Source: an uncultured Eubacteriales bacterium (lineage in GTDB: Bacteria; Bacillota; Clostridia; Lachnospirales; Lachnospiraceae). Taken from it: 7,770 nucleotides of DNA. Each line of letters opens with the position of its first letter. The stretch's first letter is position 1. Below are positions 1 to 6,897 of the stretch, one piece after another. The notes under the pieces were generated by a model. It was not told the origin of the DNA and did not search any database. It saw nothing but the letters and a program-made list of their open reading frames with translations. The stretch spans positions 1-7,770 of the forward strand of contig USSL01000075.1 of assembly GCA_900557175.1 (NCBI GenBank). The letters are read 5' to 3'. The position numbers and the translations under genes are program-made.

Positions 1-1642
1 CTGTCGCATAAAGCGCGTCATCTACTGCATGTATAAACTGACTTCTCGCCGTCTCGCTGCCGCTGTAATTTAAAACAGCTCTGTAACGGGCAGATGAATA
101 CATCATACGCCTGTTACTGCATGACTCAGCCATATCTTCATCGGCAACAACAAGATATATCATGCCTCTCTGTCCATATTTACCCTGGAGCAGCGTGTCA
201 TCACTGCGAACATCTGTAATTTTCAGCATCACATCAATCGGCTTAATTTCTTCAGCATCCTGACCTCCATAGTCAAGCGCCATCGCACCGTCATCGTCAA
301 CATGAAGCGTCATCCCTGCCGAAATATGATTCAGACCGTCTGTCGGCGTATACCGCCATTCTTCGTTTACCTTTTCTCTGTCAAATACAAAGAAAGCTTC
401 ATCTTTTGCGAGCTCTGCCGTCTGCCCGGTCATCATTTCATAGTCCTGTGCCGAAATAATGATAATATCAAGATAATTTTCAAGGGAATAGCCGCTGCCG
501 TCCTCTGATTTTTTCCACGCTGTTGTCAGATTCCCATCGCTGTCAATATTCCCCTGAAAGCCTCTGTCTTCAAAAATGTATAAGTCATCAACAGAAACAT
601 CATACTTTTTTGAATATTCCTTTACCGACGCCTCAAAGGCCGTCTTGTATTCCTCCGGCATCGAGGAAACCGTCACATCATCTGAAAATGAATTTTTGAG
701 TGAATCCTCGACGCCGAACCATAAACAAAACGTTGTCGACAGCGTAATAATCACCATCGTGCATAAAATACAAATACTTGCAAGTCCGACAGCATTTTGC
801 TTCATCCGGTGCATCAGCCCCGAAATCGAAATAAAATTATCCGGCTTATAATAAATGCGGCGGCTTTTTTTCATCTGTTTTAACACGAAAATACTGCCCG
901 CCACAAAAAGCATATATGTGCCGATAATGACTGCCGCCACGGTCGGTCCGGCTAAAACGAAAATCAATCCCGCATCGCTCATAATCCATGCGGCGCCGTA
1001 ACCTGCCGCCAGAAATAAAACACCGGCAACGGTCAGAGCAAGTGAGCCCTTCGGCTCTGCCTCACCTTTATTCTCACTTTTCAGTAAGTCAATGGGGCGG
1101 CTTAAACTGACCTGAAAAAGATTGTAGATAAGTACAAGTAAAAAAACAGCCGCAAAAAACAAAATAGTTCCCGTAATCGTATCACCTTTAATAATAAGTG
1201 TTGACTCTGCCTGACTGCGCATCAGCTTTGCTGCCGCAAGCACCGCAAGCTTTGAAAATACAAGGCCGAAAATAATACCTGAAGCCATGGATATGACCCC
1301 TGTAATGACAGTCTCCCACGCCATCAAAATGCCGATATGCCGCTTCTCAACCCCTAAAATACCGTAAAGTCCAAGCTCCTTTTTGCGCCGCTTCATAATA
1401 AAACTGTTGGCATAGAAAATAAAAATGACTGAAAATCCCATGGCCACGTAGACGCCAATCATCATGACAAAACTAAATGTCATTGAATTTGTAATGCCCG
1501 CAATACCCTCGTTTCCGTTTAAAAGCTTAAAAACATAATAGACAAAAACCATCAATGCCGATGCAAACATATACGGTTTAAAAACATCTTTATTTCGTTT
1601 AATATTTGAGATGGCAAGCTTAAAATAAAATCCTTTACGCAA
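1..1642 (-). CDS. bceB: BceB-type ABC transporter permease (FtsX-like), partial at its C-terminus
   Basis: This is the membrane subunit of a peptide-detoxification ABC transporter that also acts as the sensor for its partner histidine kinase. The frame is open from 1642 to the window edge, giving 547 codons, while BceB proteins usually have about 620-670 residues, so the last part is missing. The N-terminus (FYFKLAISNIKRNKDVFKPY) and the stretch around residues 79-103 (NSFIMKRRKKELGLYGILGV) are family hallmarks. Hydrophobic segments lie near residues 22-42, 55-78, 104-135, 155-177, 202-221, 226-255 and 285-310. A large hydrophilic extracellular domain follows from about residue 311 to the cut, matching the big loop that BceB proteins carry between TM7 and TM8. 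The missing part should hold TM8-10. The start is TTG at 1642-1640, preceded by GGAGGTG with a 6-nt gap, and it overlaps the ATPase stop by 8 bp, which suggests translational coupling. Family assignment is firm; the peptide substrate cannot be read from sequence. Confidence 0.93.
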   Translation of the reverse strand, partial: MRKGFYFKLAISNIKRNKDVFKPYMFASALMVFVYYVFKLLNGNEGIAGITNSMTFSFVMMIGVYVAMGFSVIFIFYANSFIMKRRKKELGLYGILGVEKRHIGILMAWETVITGVISMASGIIFGLVFSKLAVLAAAKLMRSQAESTLIIKGDTITGTILFFAAVFLLVLIYNLFQVSLSRPIDLLKSENKGEAEPKGSLALTVAGVLFLAAGYGAAWIMSDAGLIFVLAGPTVAAVIIGTYMLFVAGSIFVLKQMKKSRRIYYKPDNFISISGLMHRMKQNAVGLASICILCTMVIITLSTTFCLWFGVEDSLKNSFSDDVTVSSMPEEYKTAFEASVKEYSKKYDVSVDDLYIFEDRGFQGNIDSDGNLTTAWKKSEDGSGYSLENYLDIIIISAQDYEMMTGQTAELAKDEAFFVFDREKVNEEWRYTPTDGLNHISAGMTLHVDDDGAMALDYGGQDAEEIKPIDVMLKITDVRSDDTLLQGKYGQRGMIYLVVADEDMAESCSNRRMMYSSARYRAVLNYSGSETARSQFIHAVDDALYAT

Positions 1643-2402
1643 AGCTCTCACCTCCGGCCTCAAGTACCGTCGTTGCCGACATGATACGCTCAAAAAATTC
1701 ACGGTCACTCTCATCGCCTTTATAAAGCTGGTTAAACAGCTCGCCGTCCTTAATAAAAAGCACACGTGTGGCATAGGCTGCCGCCTGTGCACTGTGCGTA
1801 ACCATAAGAATTGTCTGGCCGCCCTCATTAAAAGCCTTAAACATACGCATTAAATTCGCGGAGGCTCTTGAATCAAGAGCGCCTGTCGGCTCATCGGCAA
1901 GAAGAAGTTTCGGCGAAGTAATCAACGCCCTCGCCACAGCGCACCGCTGCTTCTCACCGCCGGATATTTCATACGGATATTTTTCCAAAAGCCGCTCAAT
2001 GCTAAGCTGACGCACGATCGGTGTCAGCTTATTCATCATCACATCATACGGTGTTCTTGATAAAACAAGTGGCAGTAAAATATTATCCTTTACAGAAAAT
2101 GTATCAAGCAAATTAAAATCCTGAAAAACAAATCCCAGATTATTTCTTCTAAAGGCGGATATTTGTCTGCTGCTGATTTTTCCCATATCCTGACCATCCA
2201 GAACAATCGTTCCCGCCGTCGGTGTATCAAGCGAAGCAAGATTATTCAGCAATGTCGTTTTCCCTGAACCGGAAGGCCCCATAATTGCAATAAATTCGCC
2301 TTTCTCAACAGTAAAGCTGATATCTCTAAGCGCTGCACACTGCTGGCGCCCCGCCTTTGTACTATATATTTTCTTTATGTGACTGACCTCTAAAATTGCC
2401 AT
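1635..2402 (-). CDS. bceA: BceA-type ABC transporter ATP-binding protein
   Basis: This is the cytoplasmic ATPase that drives the BceB-type permease encoded immediately downstream. From the ATG at 2402 it has 255 residues, normal for the family. Visible motifs are Walker A GPSGSGKT (42-49), Q-loop Gln94 (FVFQDFNLL), signature ISGGEKQR (146-153), Walker B LLLADEP (166-172), D-loop ALD (175-177) and switch His203 (VTHS). An in-frame ATG ten codons upstream (2432) is possible, but AAGGGAG sits 8 nt before the ATG at 2402, and MAILEVSHIKKIY is the usual beginning of the family, so the shorter form is chosen. The gene follows the kinase gene after 132 bp that hold its own promoter and a candidate regulator box. 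The stop overlaps the permease start. The MacB/LolD/BceA class is clear; BceA rather than a generic antimicrobial exporter is supported by the adjacent two-component genes. Confidence 0.95.
   Translation of the reverse strand: MAILEVSHIKKIYSTKAGRQQCAALRDISFTVEKGEFIAIMGPSGSGKTTLLNNLASLDTPTAGTIVLDGQDMGKISSRQISAFRRNNLGFVFQDFNLLDTFSVKDNILLPLVLSRTPYDVMMNKLTPIVRQLSIERLLEKYPYEISGGEKQRCAVARALITSPKLLLADEPTGALDSRASANLMRMFKAFNEGGQTILMVTHSAQAAAYATRVLFIKDGELFNQLYKGDESDREFFERIMSATTVLEAGGESFA
1649..1655 (-). promoter_or_regulatory. Shine-Dalgarno site deciding the TTG start of the permease
   Basis: GGAGGTG lies inside the last codons of the upstream ATPase gene, 6 nt before TTG at 1642. The next in-frame ATG is 25 codons further on, inside the conserved N-terminal family motif, so the TTG start is preferred. 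Confidence 0.8.
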
Positions 2403-2410
2403 ATCAACTG

Positions 2411-2417
2411 CTCCCTT
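2411..2417 (-). promoter_or_regulatory. Shine-Dalgarno site selecting the 2402 start of the ATPase
   Basis: AAGGGAG lies 8 nt upstream of ATG 2402. It falls inside the longer reading that begins at 2432, and this argues that the longer form is not the real one. Confidence 0.7.
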
Positions 2418-2464
2418 CTTTTCATTAAGCATGCGCTGTTGCGCTCATTTCTTTTGACACATAT

Positions 2465-2473
2465 ATCATAGCA
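2465..2473 (-). promoter_or_regulatory. Extended -10 promoter of the ATPase-permease pair
   Basis: The minus strand reads TGC-TATGAT, an extended -10 one base from TATAAT. The expected transcription start is near 2458, giving a leader of about 56 nt. At 17-18 bp upstream only poor -35 matches are present (AGGCAG or AAGGCA). This fits a promoter that needs an activator, and the candidate BceR box lies further upstream. The leader contains a short hairpin GCGC-TGTT-GCGC (plus-strand view, 2433-2444). Confidence 0.6.
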
Positions 2474-2500
2474 AAACGAAGAAGGGGCTGCCTTAATCTA

Positions 2501-2537
2501 ACCTTACAAATGACACGCCAATCTTACAAAGCTGTCA
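2501..2537 (-). promoter_or_regulatory. Candidate BceR-type operator with a second half-site
   Basis: On the minus strand 2537-2524 reads TGACA-GCTT-TGTAA, an exact match to the TNACA-N4-TGTAA inverted repeat described for BceR-like regulators in Bacillus. It overlaps the kinase stop codon. The decamer containing its right half (TTTGTAAGAT, 2521-2530) is repeated as TTTGTAAGGT at 2501-2510, 9 of 10 identical and exactly 20 bp apart, about two helical turns, placing both copies on the same face of the DNA. BceR-type promoters are known to carry a main site plus a weaker secondary site, so the second copy is a plausible secondary site. The match and spacing are seen; the regulator assignment is inference. 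Confidence 0.62.
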
Positions 2538-3542
2538 CATTGACGGCACAGGCAATATGATGCGCACCTTTGTGCCCACACCGACCTTTGCGGTCACCTC
2601 AAAGCTGATGCCCAGATAATCTGCCGTTTTCTTTGCTATGTAAAGACCGATGCCGGTTGACTTTTCATAAGCCCGCCCGTTGCAGCCGGTGTAGCCCTTG
2701 TCAAAAATTCTCGGAATATCCTCGCTTCGGATGCCGATCCCCTCATCCTCAATAACAAGCGCCTGCTTTTTATCCGAACATTCCGCATAAATATGAATTG
2801 TTCCTTTTTCTGTATATTTAAGACTGTTCGATAAAAACTGCTCGATAATGACAGCCAGCCATTTTGCATCCGAAACCGTCTTAAGATTAAAGTCTGCAAT
2901 ATCCACCGCCAGCCTTTTATAAATAAACATTGTACTGTATTTTTTGACACTTGCACTCACAAGCGGCCGCACGTCAACCGGCTCAAGCACCATATCCTGT
3001 GACAAATCCGAAAGCCGCACATACATAAGCACCATCGACACATACTGTTCAATCTTAAAAAGCTCTGTCTGCCATGCCAGCTTATTTTGCAGGGAAGCAT
3101 CGCTTTGCACCATGAGCCGGAGCGCCGCGATCGGCGTCTTAATCTGGTGCACCCACATGGAATAATAATCAATTTGATTCACATAATCATGATTCATCTT
3201 CTGAAGCATTTTGGAGGTTTCCTCATAAAGCTTCGCTATGATTTTTCCGTAATATTCACCCTCACAGTCCGATGCTGCCGGCAAGTCAGAAAGTGAAAGG
3301 CTCATATGCTCATAGGCCTGCATCAGCTTTATGACACGGCGCCTATAATTTACATAATTTATCAACATAATTATTACTGTCAGGAAAATCAACAAAAAAA
3401 TGCCGTAAACAATATAGGACGACGGCGCCTTGCCAAGTCTGTCCAGTACAAAAAAAATCACAGCGGCAAGACATACAATTACCCATGCCGCCCACTGTGA
3501 CTTCATAAAACCTGAAAATATTTTAATTTCCCTCTGTCTCAT
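2535..3542 (-). CDS. bceS: BceS-type intramembrane-sensing histidine kinase
   Basis: This sensor kinase is expected to receive its signal from the BceB-type permease and to phosphorylate the regulator encoded just upstream. It has 335 residues. Two transmembrane helices (about 17-34 and 43-64) are joined by only about 9 outside residues, the hallmark of intramembrane-sensing kinases, which have no ligand-binding domain of their own. The H-box is WVHQIKTPIAA with phospho-acceptor His132. The N-box has Asn239 (FLSNSLKYT), the G1 box is DEGIGI (266-271), the F-box is FDKGYTG (280-286) and G2 is GIGL (297-300). All catalytic elements are present. The start at 3542 overlaps the regulator gene by 20 bp; the second Met (codon 13, 3506) is a possible alternative because neither start has a strong ribosome binding site (AGGG with a 10-nt gap versus AGG with a 4-nt gap). 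The stop is TGA, so the organism uses the standard bacterial code. Confidence 0.95.
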   Translation of the reverse strand: MRQREIKIFSGFMKSQWAAWVIVCLAAVIFFVLDRLGKAPSSYIVYGIFLLIFLTVIIMLINYVNYRRRVIKLMQAYEHMSLSLSDLPAASDCEGEYYGKIIAKLYEETSKMLQKMNHDYVNQIDYYSMWVHQIKTPIAALRLMVQSDASLQNKLAWQTELFKIEQYVSMVLMYVRLSDLSQDMVLEPVDVRPLVSASVKKYSTMFIYKRLAVDIADFNLKTVSDAKWLAVIIEQFLSNSLKYTEKGTIHIYAECSDKKQALVIEDEGIGIRSEDIPRIFDKGYTGCNGRAYEKSTGIGLYIAKKTADYLGISFEVTAKVGVGTKVRIILPVPSM

Positions 3543-4212
3543 TAAATATATACCCTAATCCTTTTTTTGTTTCAATACACCGTCCAAGCCCTGCGGCTTC
3601 AAGCTTTTTACGAAGCCTTGCCACATTGACTGTCAATGTATTATCATCAATAAAATTCTCACTTTCCCAAAGTGACTGCATCAGCTCATCTCTTGAAACA
3701 AGCATATTTTTACGCTCAATAAAAAGCTTCAATATACGAAATTCATTTTTCGTCAAATCTACCCGGACATCGCCGACATAAAGCGCCGCCTCAGACGTAT
3801 TTAAAAAAGCTTTGCCAAAAGCAAGCCCCTGCTGACCGTCACTCTGGTAATCATATGTTCTGCGGACGAGGGCGGACACCTTTGCCGTCAGCACCGTCAA
3901 ATCAAAAGGCTTTGTCATATAATCATCAGCGCCCATATTCATCGCCATCACCATATCCATCGGCTCACTTTGGGATGAAATAAAAATCATCGGCACCTTA
4001 GACACCTTCCGTATGTGACTGCACCAATAATAACCGTTATAAAACGGCAGTGAAATATCCATGAGCACAACATGAGGCTTAAAATCCAGAAATTCTTTGT
4101 AGACATTTGAAAAATCCCGGACAGCGAGGCACTCATAGCCCCACTGACCGAGACAGGCAGCCATCGCCGCCGCAATCGTTCTGTCGTCTTCAACAATCAA
4201 TACTTTATACAT
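3523..4212 (-). CDS. bceR: BceR-type OmpR/PhoB-family response regulator
   Basis: This DNA-binding regulator is the expected partner of the kinase that overlaps its 3' end. It has 229 residues, standard for the family. The receiver domain (about 1-115) has the acidic pair Asp9-Asp10 (LIVEDD), phospho-acceptor Asp52 (VVLMDISLP), the conserved Ser79/Ser80 region (MIFISSQS) and Lys101 (MTKPFD). The winged-helix DNA-binding domain occupies about 130-229 and includes the family pattern LTKNEFRILKLF followed by DDNTLTVNVARLRKKL and a C-terminal GLGYIF wing. The ATG at 4212 has GGCGGTG 4 nt upstream, only 15 bp after the cardiolipin synthase stop, which suggests cotranscription with it. The most likely target is the operator at 2501-2537 ahead of the transporter genes. 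No convincing promoter was seen directly in front of the gene. Confidence 0.95.
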   Translation of the reverse strand: MYKVLIVEDDRTIAAAMAACLGQWGYECLAVRDFSNVYKEFLDFKPHVVLMDISLPFYNGYYWCSHIRKVSKVPMIFISSQSEPMDMVMAMNMGADDYMTKPFDLTVLTAKVSALVRRTYDYQSDGQQGLAFGKAFLNTSEAALYVGDVRVDLTKNEFRILKLFIERKNMLVSRDELMQSLWESENFIDDNTLTVNVARLRKKLEAAGLGRCIETKKGLGYIFNETEGN

Positions 4213-4227
4213 CGGACACCGCCATTT

Positions 4228-5757
4228 CTATAAAAGTGGTGAGAAAATCTTAAGCAGCCACTGTATCAGCTTCTGCCATACAGGACGTTTTTTCCATTTC
4301 TCATAAGTAATCTCCTCGCACTTTTTAAGTGTCGCCATCATATCTTCTTTAATATCCATCACCGCCGGCGTATCACTCATAAATACACCGCACTCATAGT
4401 GAAGGTAAAAGCTCCTGTAGTCCATATTAATGCTGCCGCAAATCGCACATTCATCATCGGAAACGACCGTCTTTGAATGGACAAAGCCCGGAAGATATTC
4501 ATAAATTTTAACGCCATGCTCAAGAAGTATACCGTAATTTTCAATATTCACCATATATACATACCACTTATCATACTGGCGCGGCGTAATAATACGCACA
4601 TCAACACCACTTTCAGCGGCACGGCATAAATTCTTGATCATATCCTGTTCGAGCACAAGATATGGCGTTGTAAAATAAATATATTCGCGCGCCTTACTAA
4701 TCATATGCATATATGTATCCCAAATCGGATTATTCGGATTATTGGCCGGGCCGTCGGACAACGGCTGCACATAGCCGCCTGTCTCAAAGGATACTGTCGG
4801 CATATAGCGCTCATAATCTAAATTCTCATAGCCCTTTGTAATTTCCCACATTTCAAGGAAAACAGACGTCAGGCCATAAACGCCCGGACCTTCAAGGCGG
4901 ACTGCCGTATCCTTCCAATGGCCGAAACGCTCAATAATATTGGCATACTCGTCGGCAAGATTAAGCCCGCCGGCATAGCCGATATTGCCGTCAATAATGG
5001 CAATTTTCTGATGATTCCGGTAATTAAATGTGAAACGTGTTGCTTCCTTATGGATCGGTGAAAAGACACTGACACGTATGCCAAGAGCCGCCAGTTCATC
5101 ACGAAACTCCTGTGTATTCACAAGAAGGCTTCCAAAATCATCATACAAAAGGCGGACTTCCACCTTTTCCTGTACCTTCTTTGCAAGAATACTCTTAATT
5201 CTCTGCCATACCTCGCCATCCTTGATAATATAATACTCAAGGAAAATAAACTTTTTGGCATTTTCCATATCTTTATATAAAGCTTCAAACTTCTTCTCGC
5301 CGACATCAAAATAGGTTACTTTTGTATTATCATAAAGCATAAAGCCTTCCTTAATAAGACGGGTGCTGATCTGCGCCTTATTCGGATGCTTCTTCTTAAA
5401 TTCTTCGATAATCTTTTCATCCTGCTTTTTAAAGCTTCTGCTTTTTTCCTGAACCGCTCTGATACGTTTATGAAACTTTGAGTTTGTCCGCTTTCTGCCC
5501 CACATAAAGTATAGCAAAAATCCGAATACCGGCAGCGCAAGAACAATAATAATCCAAAAAAGCTGGTAAGACTCTCCTGTATTTACAAGCGCAAATACAA
5601 GACATATACTGAAAATTTCAAGCAATATATAAACCCATGAGGAATATTCTTTAAAGATTTCCGCCATAAGCACAAGAAATATCACCTGTAAAATTACAGA
5701 AATGCCAACAGTCACTGCCCGCAAAATTCCCTGATATCTCCTTCGTAATAATTTCAT
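4228..5757 (-). CDS. cls: Cardiolipin synthase (phospholipase D superfamily)
   Basis: This membrane enzyme condenses two phosphatidylglycerol molecules into cardiolipin and glycerol. It has 509 residues, normal for bacterial Cls. The N-terminus has three hydrophobic segments (about 13-33, 42-60 and 67-87), the last being the PLDc_N type ending in LLYFMWGRKR. A basic linker (about 88-125) follows. The two catalytic HKD motifs are complete: His249-Lys251-Asp256 (NHQKIAIIDG, then GYAGG) and His427-Lys429-Asp434 (VHSKTVVSD, then GSINMD). The C-terminus (494-509) is hydrophobic and basic and may be a membrane-associated tail. The ATG at 5757 is preceded by AGAGGTG with a 5-nt gap, 18 bp after the lipid kinase stop, and the stop is TAG. 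Lying between a lipid kinase and a peptide-sensing module suggests a part in envelope defence: altered cardiolipin synthase is a known route to daptomycin tolerance in enterococci. That link is inference here. Confidence 0.96.
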   Translation of the reverse strand: MKLLRRRYQGILRAVTVGISVILQVIFLVLMAEIFKEYSSWVYILLEIFSICLVFALVNTGESYQLFWIIIVLALPVFGFLLYFMWGRKRTNSKFHKRIRAVQEKSRSFKKQDEKIIEEFKKKHPNKAQISTRLIKEGFMLYDNTKVTYFDVGEKKFEALYKDMENAKKFIFLEYYIIKDGEVWQRIKSILAKKVQEKVEVRLLYDDFGSLLVNTQEFRDELAALGIRVSVFSPIHKEATRFTFNYRNHQKIAIIDGNIGYAGGLNLADEYANIIERFGHWKDTAVRLEGPGVYGLTSVFLEMWEITKGYENLDYERYMPTVSFETGGYVQPLSDGPANNPNNPIWDTYMHMISKAREYIYFTTPYLVLEQDMIKNLCRAAESGVDVRIITPRQYDKWYVYMVNIENYGILLEHGVKIYEYLPGFVHSKTVVSDDECAICGSINMDYRSFYLHYECGVFMSDTPAVMDIKEDMMATLKKCEEITYEKWKKRPVWQKLIQWLLKIFSPLL

Positions 5758-5775
5758 TCTGTCACCTCTTTTTCA

Positions 5776-6690
5776 TTATTGTGAAGCCTCCACAGCTTCC
5801 GCGGGACGTATAATCTGAACCGCTTTATGTTTTGTAACAATTTCGACTTTGCGCCACGAGCCGCCGTCCTCACCATCCAATGTCCACGCAATCTCTTTTT
5901 CGCTTGTCACTGTCAGCCGGTCTGTCTTTGCAAAATACATCAGACGCTCATCAACCTTTTGTGTCAGCAGCGCCGCCGCAATCAGATGAATCTCAATCGG
6001 ATTTTTCGGCATCTTAATAAGAAGCATCTCAAAAAGCCCGTCGTCTAATTCCACTTCCGTACCGCTGTAGCTTTTAAAGCCGCCGACCGATACTGTATTT
6101 GTCACCATACCGAAAATAAAATCATCTTCAATCACCTGATCTTCATAGGTCACAACCGCATGCTGCGGCTTAATTGTTGCCAGACTTTTCATTCCCTCAA
6201 TAATATAAGCCATATGCCCTATCATATTCTTCATGGATTGAGGTGTCTGATATGATACCTGCGTAAAAACGCCAAAGGCTGCCACATAAATAAACGGCAC
6301 ATTATTAAATTCACCCAAATCACAGGCAAAAGGCATCCCTGTAATCACCGTCTGCGCCGCACTCATCACCTTTGAAGCAATACCGAGACTTTTCGCAAAA
6401 TCATTTGTCGTGCCTGCGGGAATATAACCGAGCAGCGCCTTACTGTCACTGTCCATAAGTCCGGAACATACTTCGTCCAATGTCCCGTCGCCGCCGGCAC
6501 AGACAACAATGTCATAATTATGAGACGTCTCCCGGACAATCCACCGGGCGTCCTTTGCATATCGTGTTGTGTGTACTGTGACCGTATAACCGTTTGAAAC
6601 ATATAAGTCAATAATATCACATAAATAAGGCTTAATCTGATTCTTTCCTGATTTCGGATTAATTACCAAAAGCATCTTCTTTTTTTCCAA
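5776..6690 (-). CDS. YegS/BmrU/DagK-family lipid kinase
   Basis: Enzymes of this family phosphorylate diacylglycerol or a related lipid with ATP, giving phosphatidic acid or its analogue at the inner membrane face. From the TTG at 6690 the protein has 304 residues, a normal family length. The N-terminal nucleotide-binding domain has NPKSG (11-15), the invariant GGDGT (66-70) and PAGTTNDFA (91-99). The C-terminal beta-sandwich domain has DDGLFE (216-221) and catalytic-loop LDGEDGG (271-277). The frame extends up to a TTG at 6741, but that codon lies only about 6 nt after the predicted transcription start and has no room for a ribosome binding site. TTG 6690 has AAGGGG 8 nt upstream and is preferred; ATG 6675 (MLLVINPKSG) is the alternative. 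It is the first gene of the leftward run and lies 18 bp from cardiolipin synthase. The true substrate (diacylglycerol or another lipid) is not determinable from sequence. Confidence 0.92.
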   Translation of the reverse strand: MEKKKMLLVINPKSGKNQIKPYLCDIIDLYVSNGYTVTVHTTRYAKDARWIVRETSHNYDIVVCAGGDGTLDEVCSGLMDSDSKALLGYIPAGTTNDFAKSLGIASKVMSAAQTVITGMPFACDLGEFNNVPFIYVAAFGVFTQVSYQTPQSMKNMIGHMAYIIEGMKSLATIKPQHAVVTYEDQVIEDDFIFGMVTNTVSVGGFKSYSGTEVELDDGLFEMLLIKMPKNPIEIHLIAAALLTQKVDERLMYFAKTDRLTVTSEKEIAWTLDGEDGGSWRKVEIVTKHKAVQIIRPAEAVEASQ

Positions 6691-6698
6691 TATTCTCG

Positions 6699-6704
6699 CC
6701 CCTT
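6699..6704 (-). promoter_or_regulatory. Shine-Dalgarno site supporting the TTG 6690 start of the lipid kinase
   Basis: AAGGGG stands 8 nt before TTG 6690. The upstream TTG at 6741 has no comparable site within the predicted transcript, and the ATG at 6675 has only a weak AAAGAAG stretch in front of it. Confidence 0.55.
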
Positions 6705-6716
6705 CCCTGCTGTATG

Positions 6717-6728
6717 ATCTGATACCGG
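6717..6728 (-). repeat. Left copy of a 12-bp inverted repeat shared by both divergent leaders
   Basis: The minus strand reads CCGGTATCAGAT, identical to the plus-strand sequence at 6886-6897. This copy starts 25 nt after the lipid kinase -10 hexamer, within its predicted 5' leader. With its flank it forms GTAT-N6-ATAC. It could be an operator half, an RNA-level element or a trace of an inverted duplication. Confidence 0.7.
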
Positions 6729-6753
6729 GGCTAAGCGTCAATCCCCTAGTATC

Positions 6754-6781
6754 ATTATATCGTCTGACAGATGATTGTCAA
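6754..6781 (-). promoter_or_regulatory. Consensus sigma-A-type promoter for the lipid kinase gene run
   Basis: The minus strand has a perfect -35 TTGACA (6781-6776), a 16-bp spacer and a perfect -10 TATAAT (6759-6754). Transcription should start near 6747, giving a leader of about 57 nt to TTG 6690. A TGACA-N6-TGTCA inverted repeat (6765-6780) overlaps the -35 and fills most of the spacer, so a repressor may bind here. This is the best promoter in the window and probably drives the lipid genes and, by read-through, the regulator and kinase. Confidence 0.82.
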
Positions 6782-6833
6782 ATAAATGAAATAAAACTTA
6801 GGAATAATTTATAGTTTTTTTATAAAATTGTCG

Positions 6834-6861
6834 TTAAAAATTGTATTTTTCATTTTATAAT
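6834..6861 (+). promoter_or_regulatory. Probable promoter of the metallophosphoesterase gene
   Basis: The plus strand carries a perfect -10 TATAAT at 6856-6861. The best -35 candidate is weak, TTAAAA at 6834-6839 with a 16-bp spacer, or GTTAAA with 17 bp. Predicted transcription starts near 6868, leaving a leader of about 70 nt. The ten bases TATAATGATA are identical to those at the opposing promoter. Confidence 0.6.
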
Positions 6862-6885
6862 GATATCAAAATCAAACGGAACAAT

Positions 6886-6897
6886 CCGGTATCAGAT
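6886..6897 (+). repeat. Right copy of the 12-bp inverted repeat shared by both divergent leaders
   Basis: The plus strand reads CCGGTATCAGAT, 24 nt after the -10 hexamer of the metallophosphoesterase gene. It overlaps two small, mutually exclusive inverted repeats: CGGA-ACAA-TCCG (6877-6888) and CGGTA-N9-TACCG (6887-6905). Confidence 0.7.

Noticed and set aside
302..851. Two plus-strand open frames of 68 and 91 codons
   Set aside because: Both lie opposite the extracellular domain and TM7 of the permease, which reads through without stops, and neither resembles a protein family.
2481..2495. Small AAGG-N5-CCTT stem followed by a T-rich stretch, as a terminator between kinase and ATPase genes
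   Set aside because: The stem is only 4 bp and the following bases are interrupted by C and G, so it does not meet the pattern of an intrinsic terminator.
2636..2956. A 106-codon minus-strand frame inside the kinase gene
   Set aside because: It is an out-of-frame shadow of the ATP-binding domain, which carries all expected N, G1, F and G2 boxes in the real frame.
4213..4260. Possible promoter (TTAAGA, 15-bp spacer, TATAGA) just before the regulator gene
   Set aside because: Both hexamers are poor, the spacer is short, and the region is the coding end of the cardiolipin synthase gene; cotranscription explains expression better.
6717..6897. A miniature transposable element bounded by the 12-bp inverted repeats
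   Set aside because: The flanks show no target-site duplication, and the interior contains two well-placed promoters serving the adjacent genes, so a regulatory reading is preferred.
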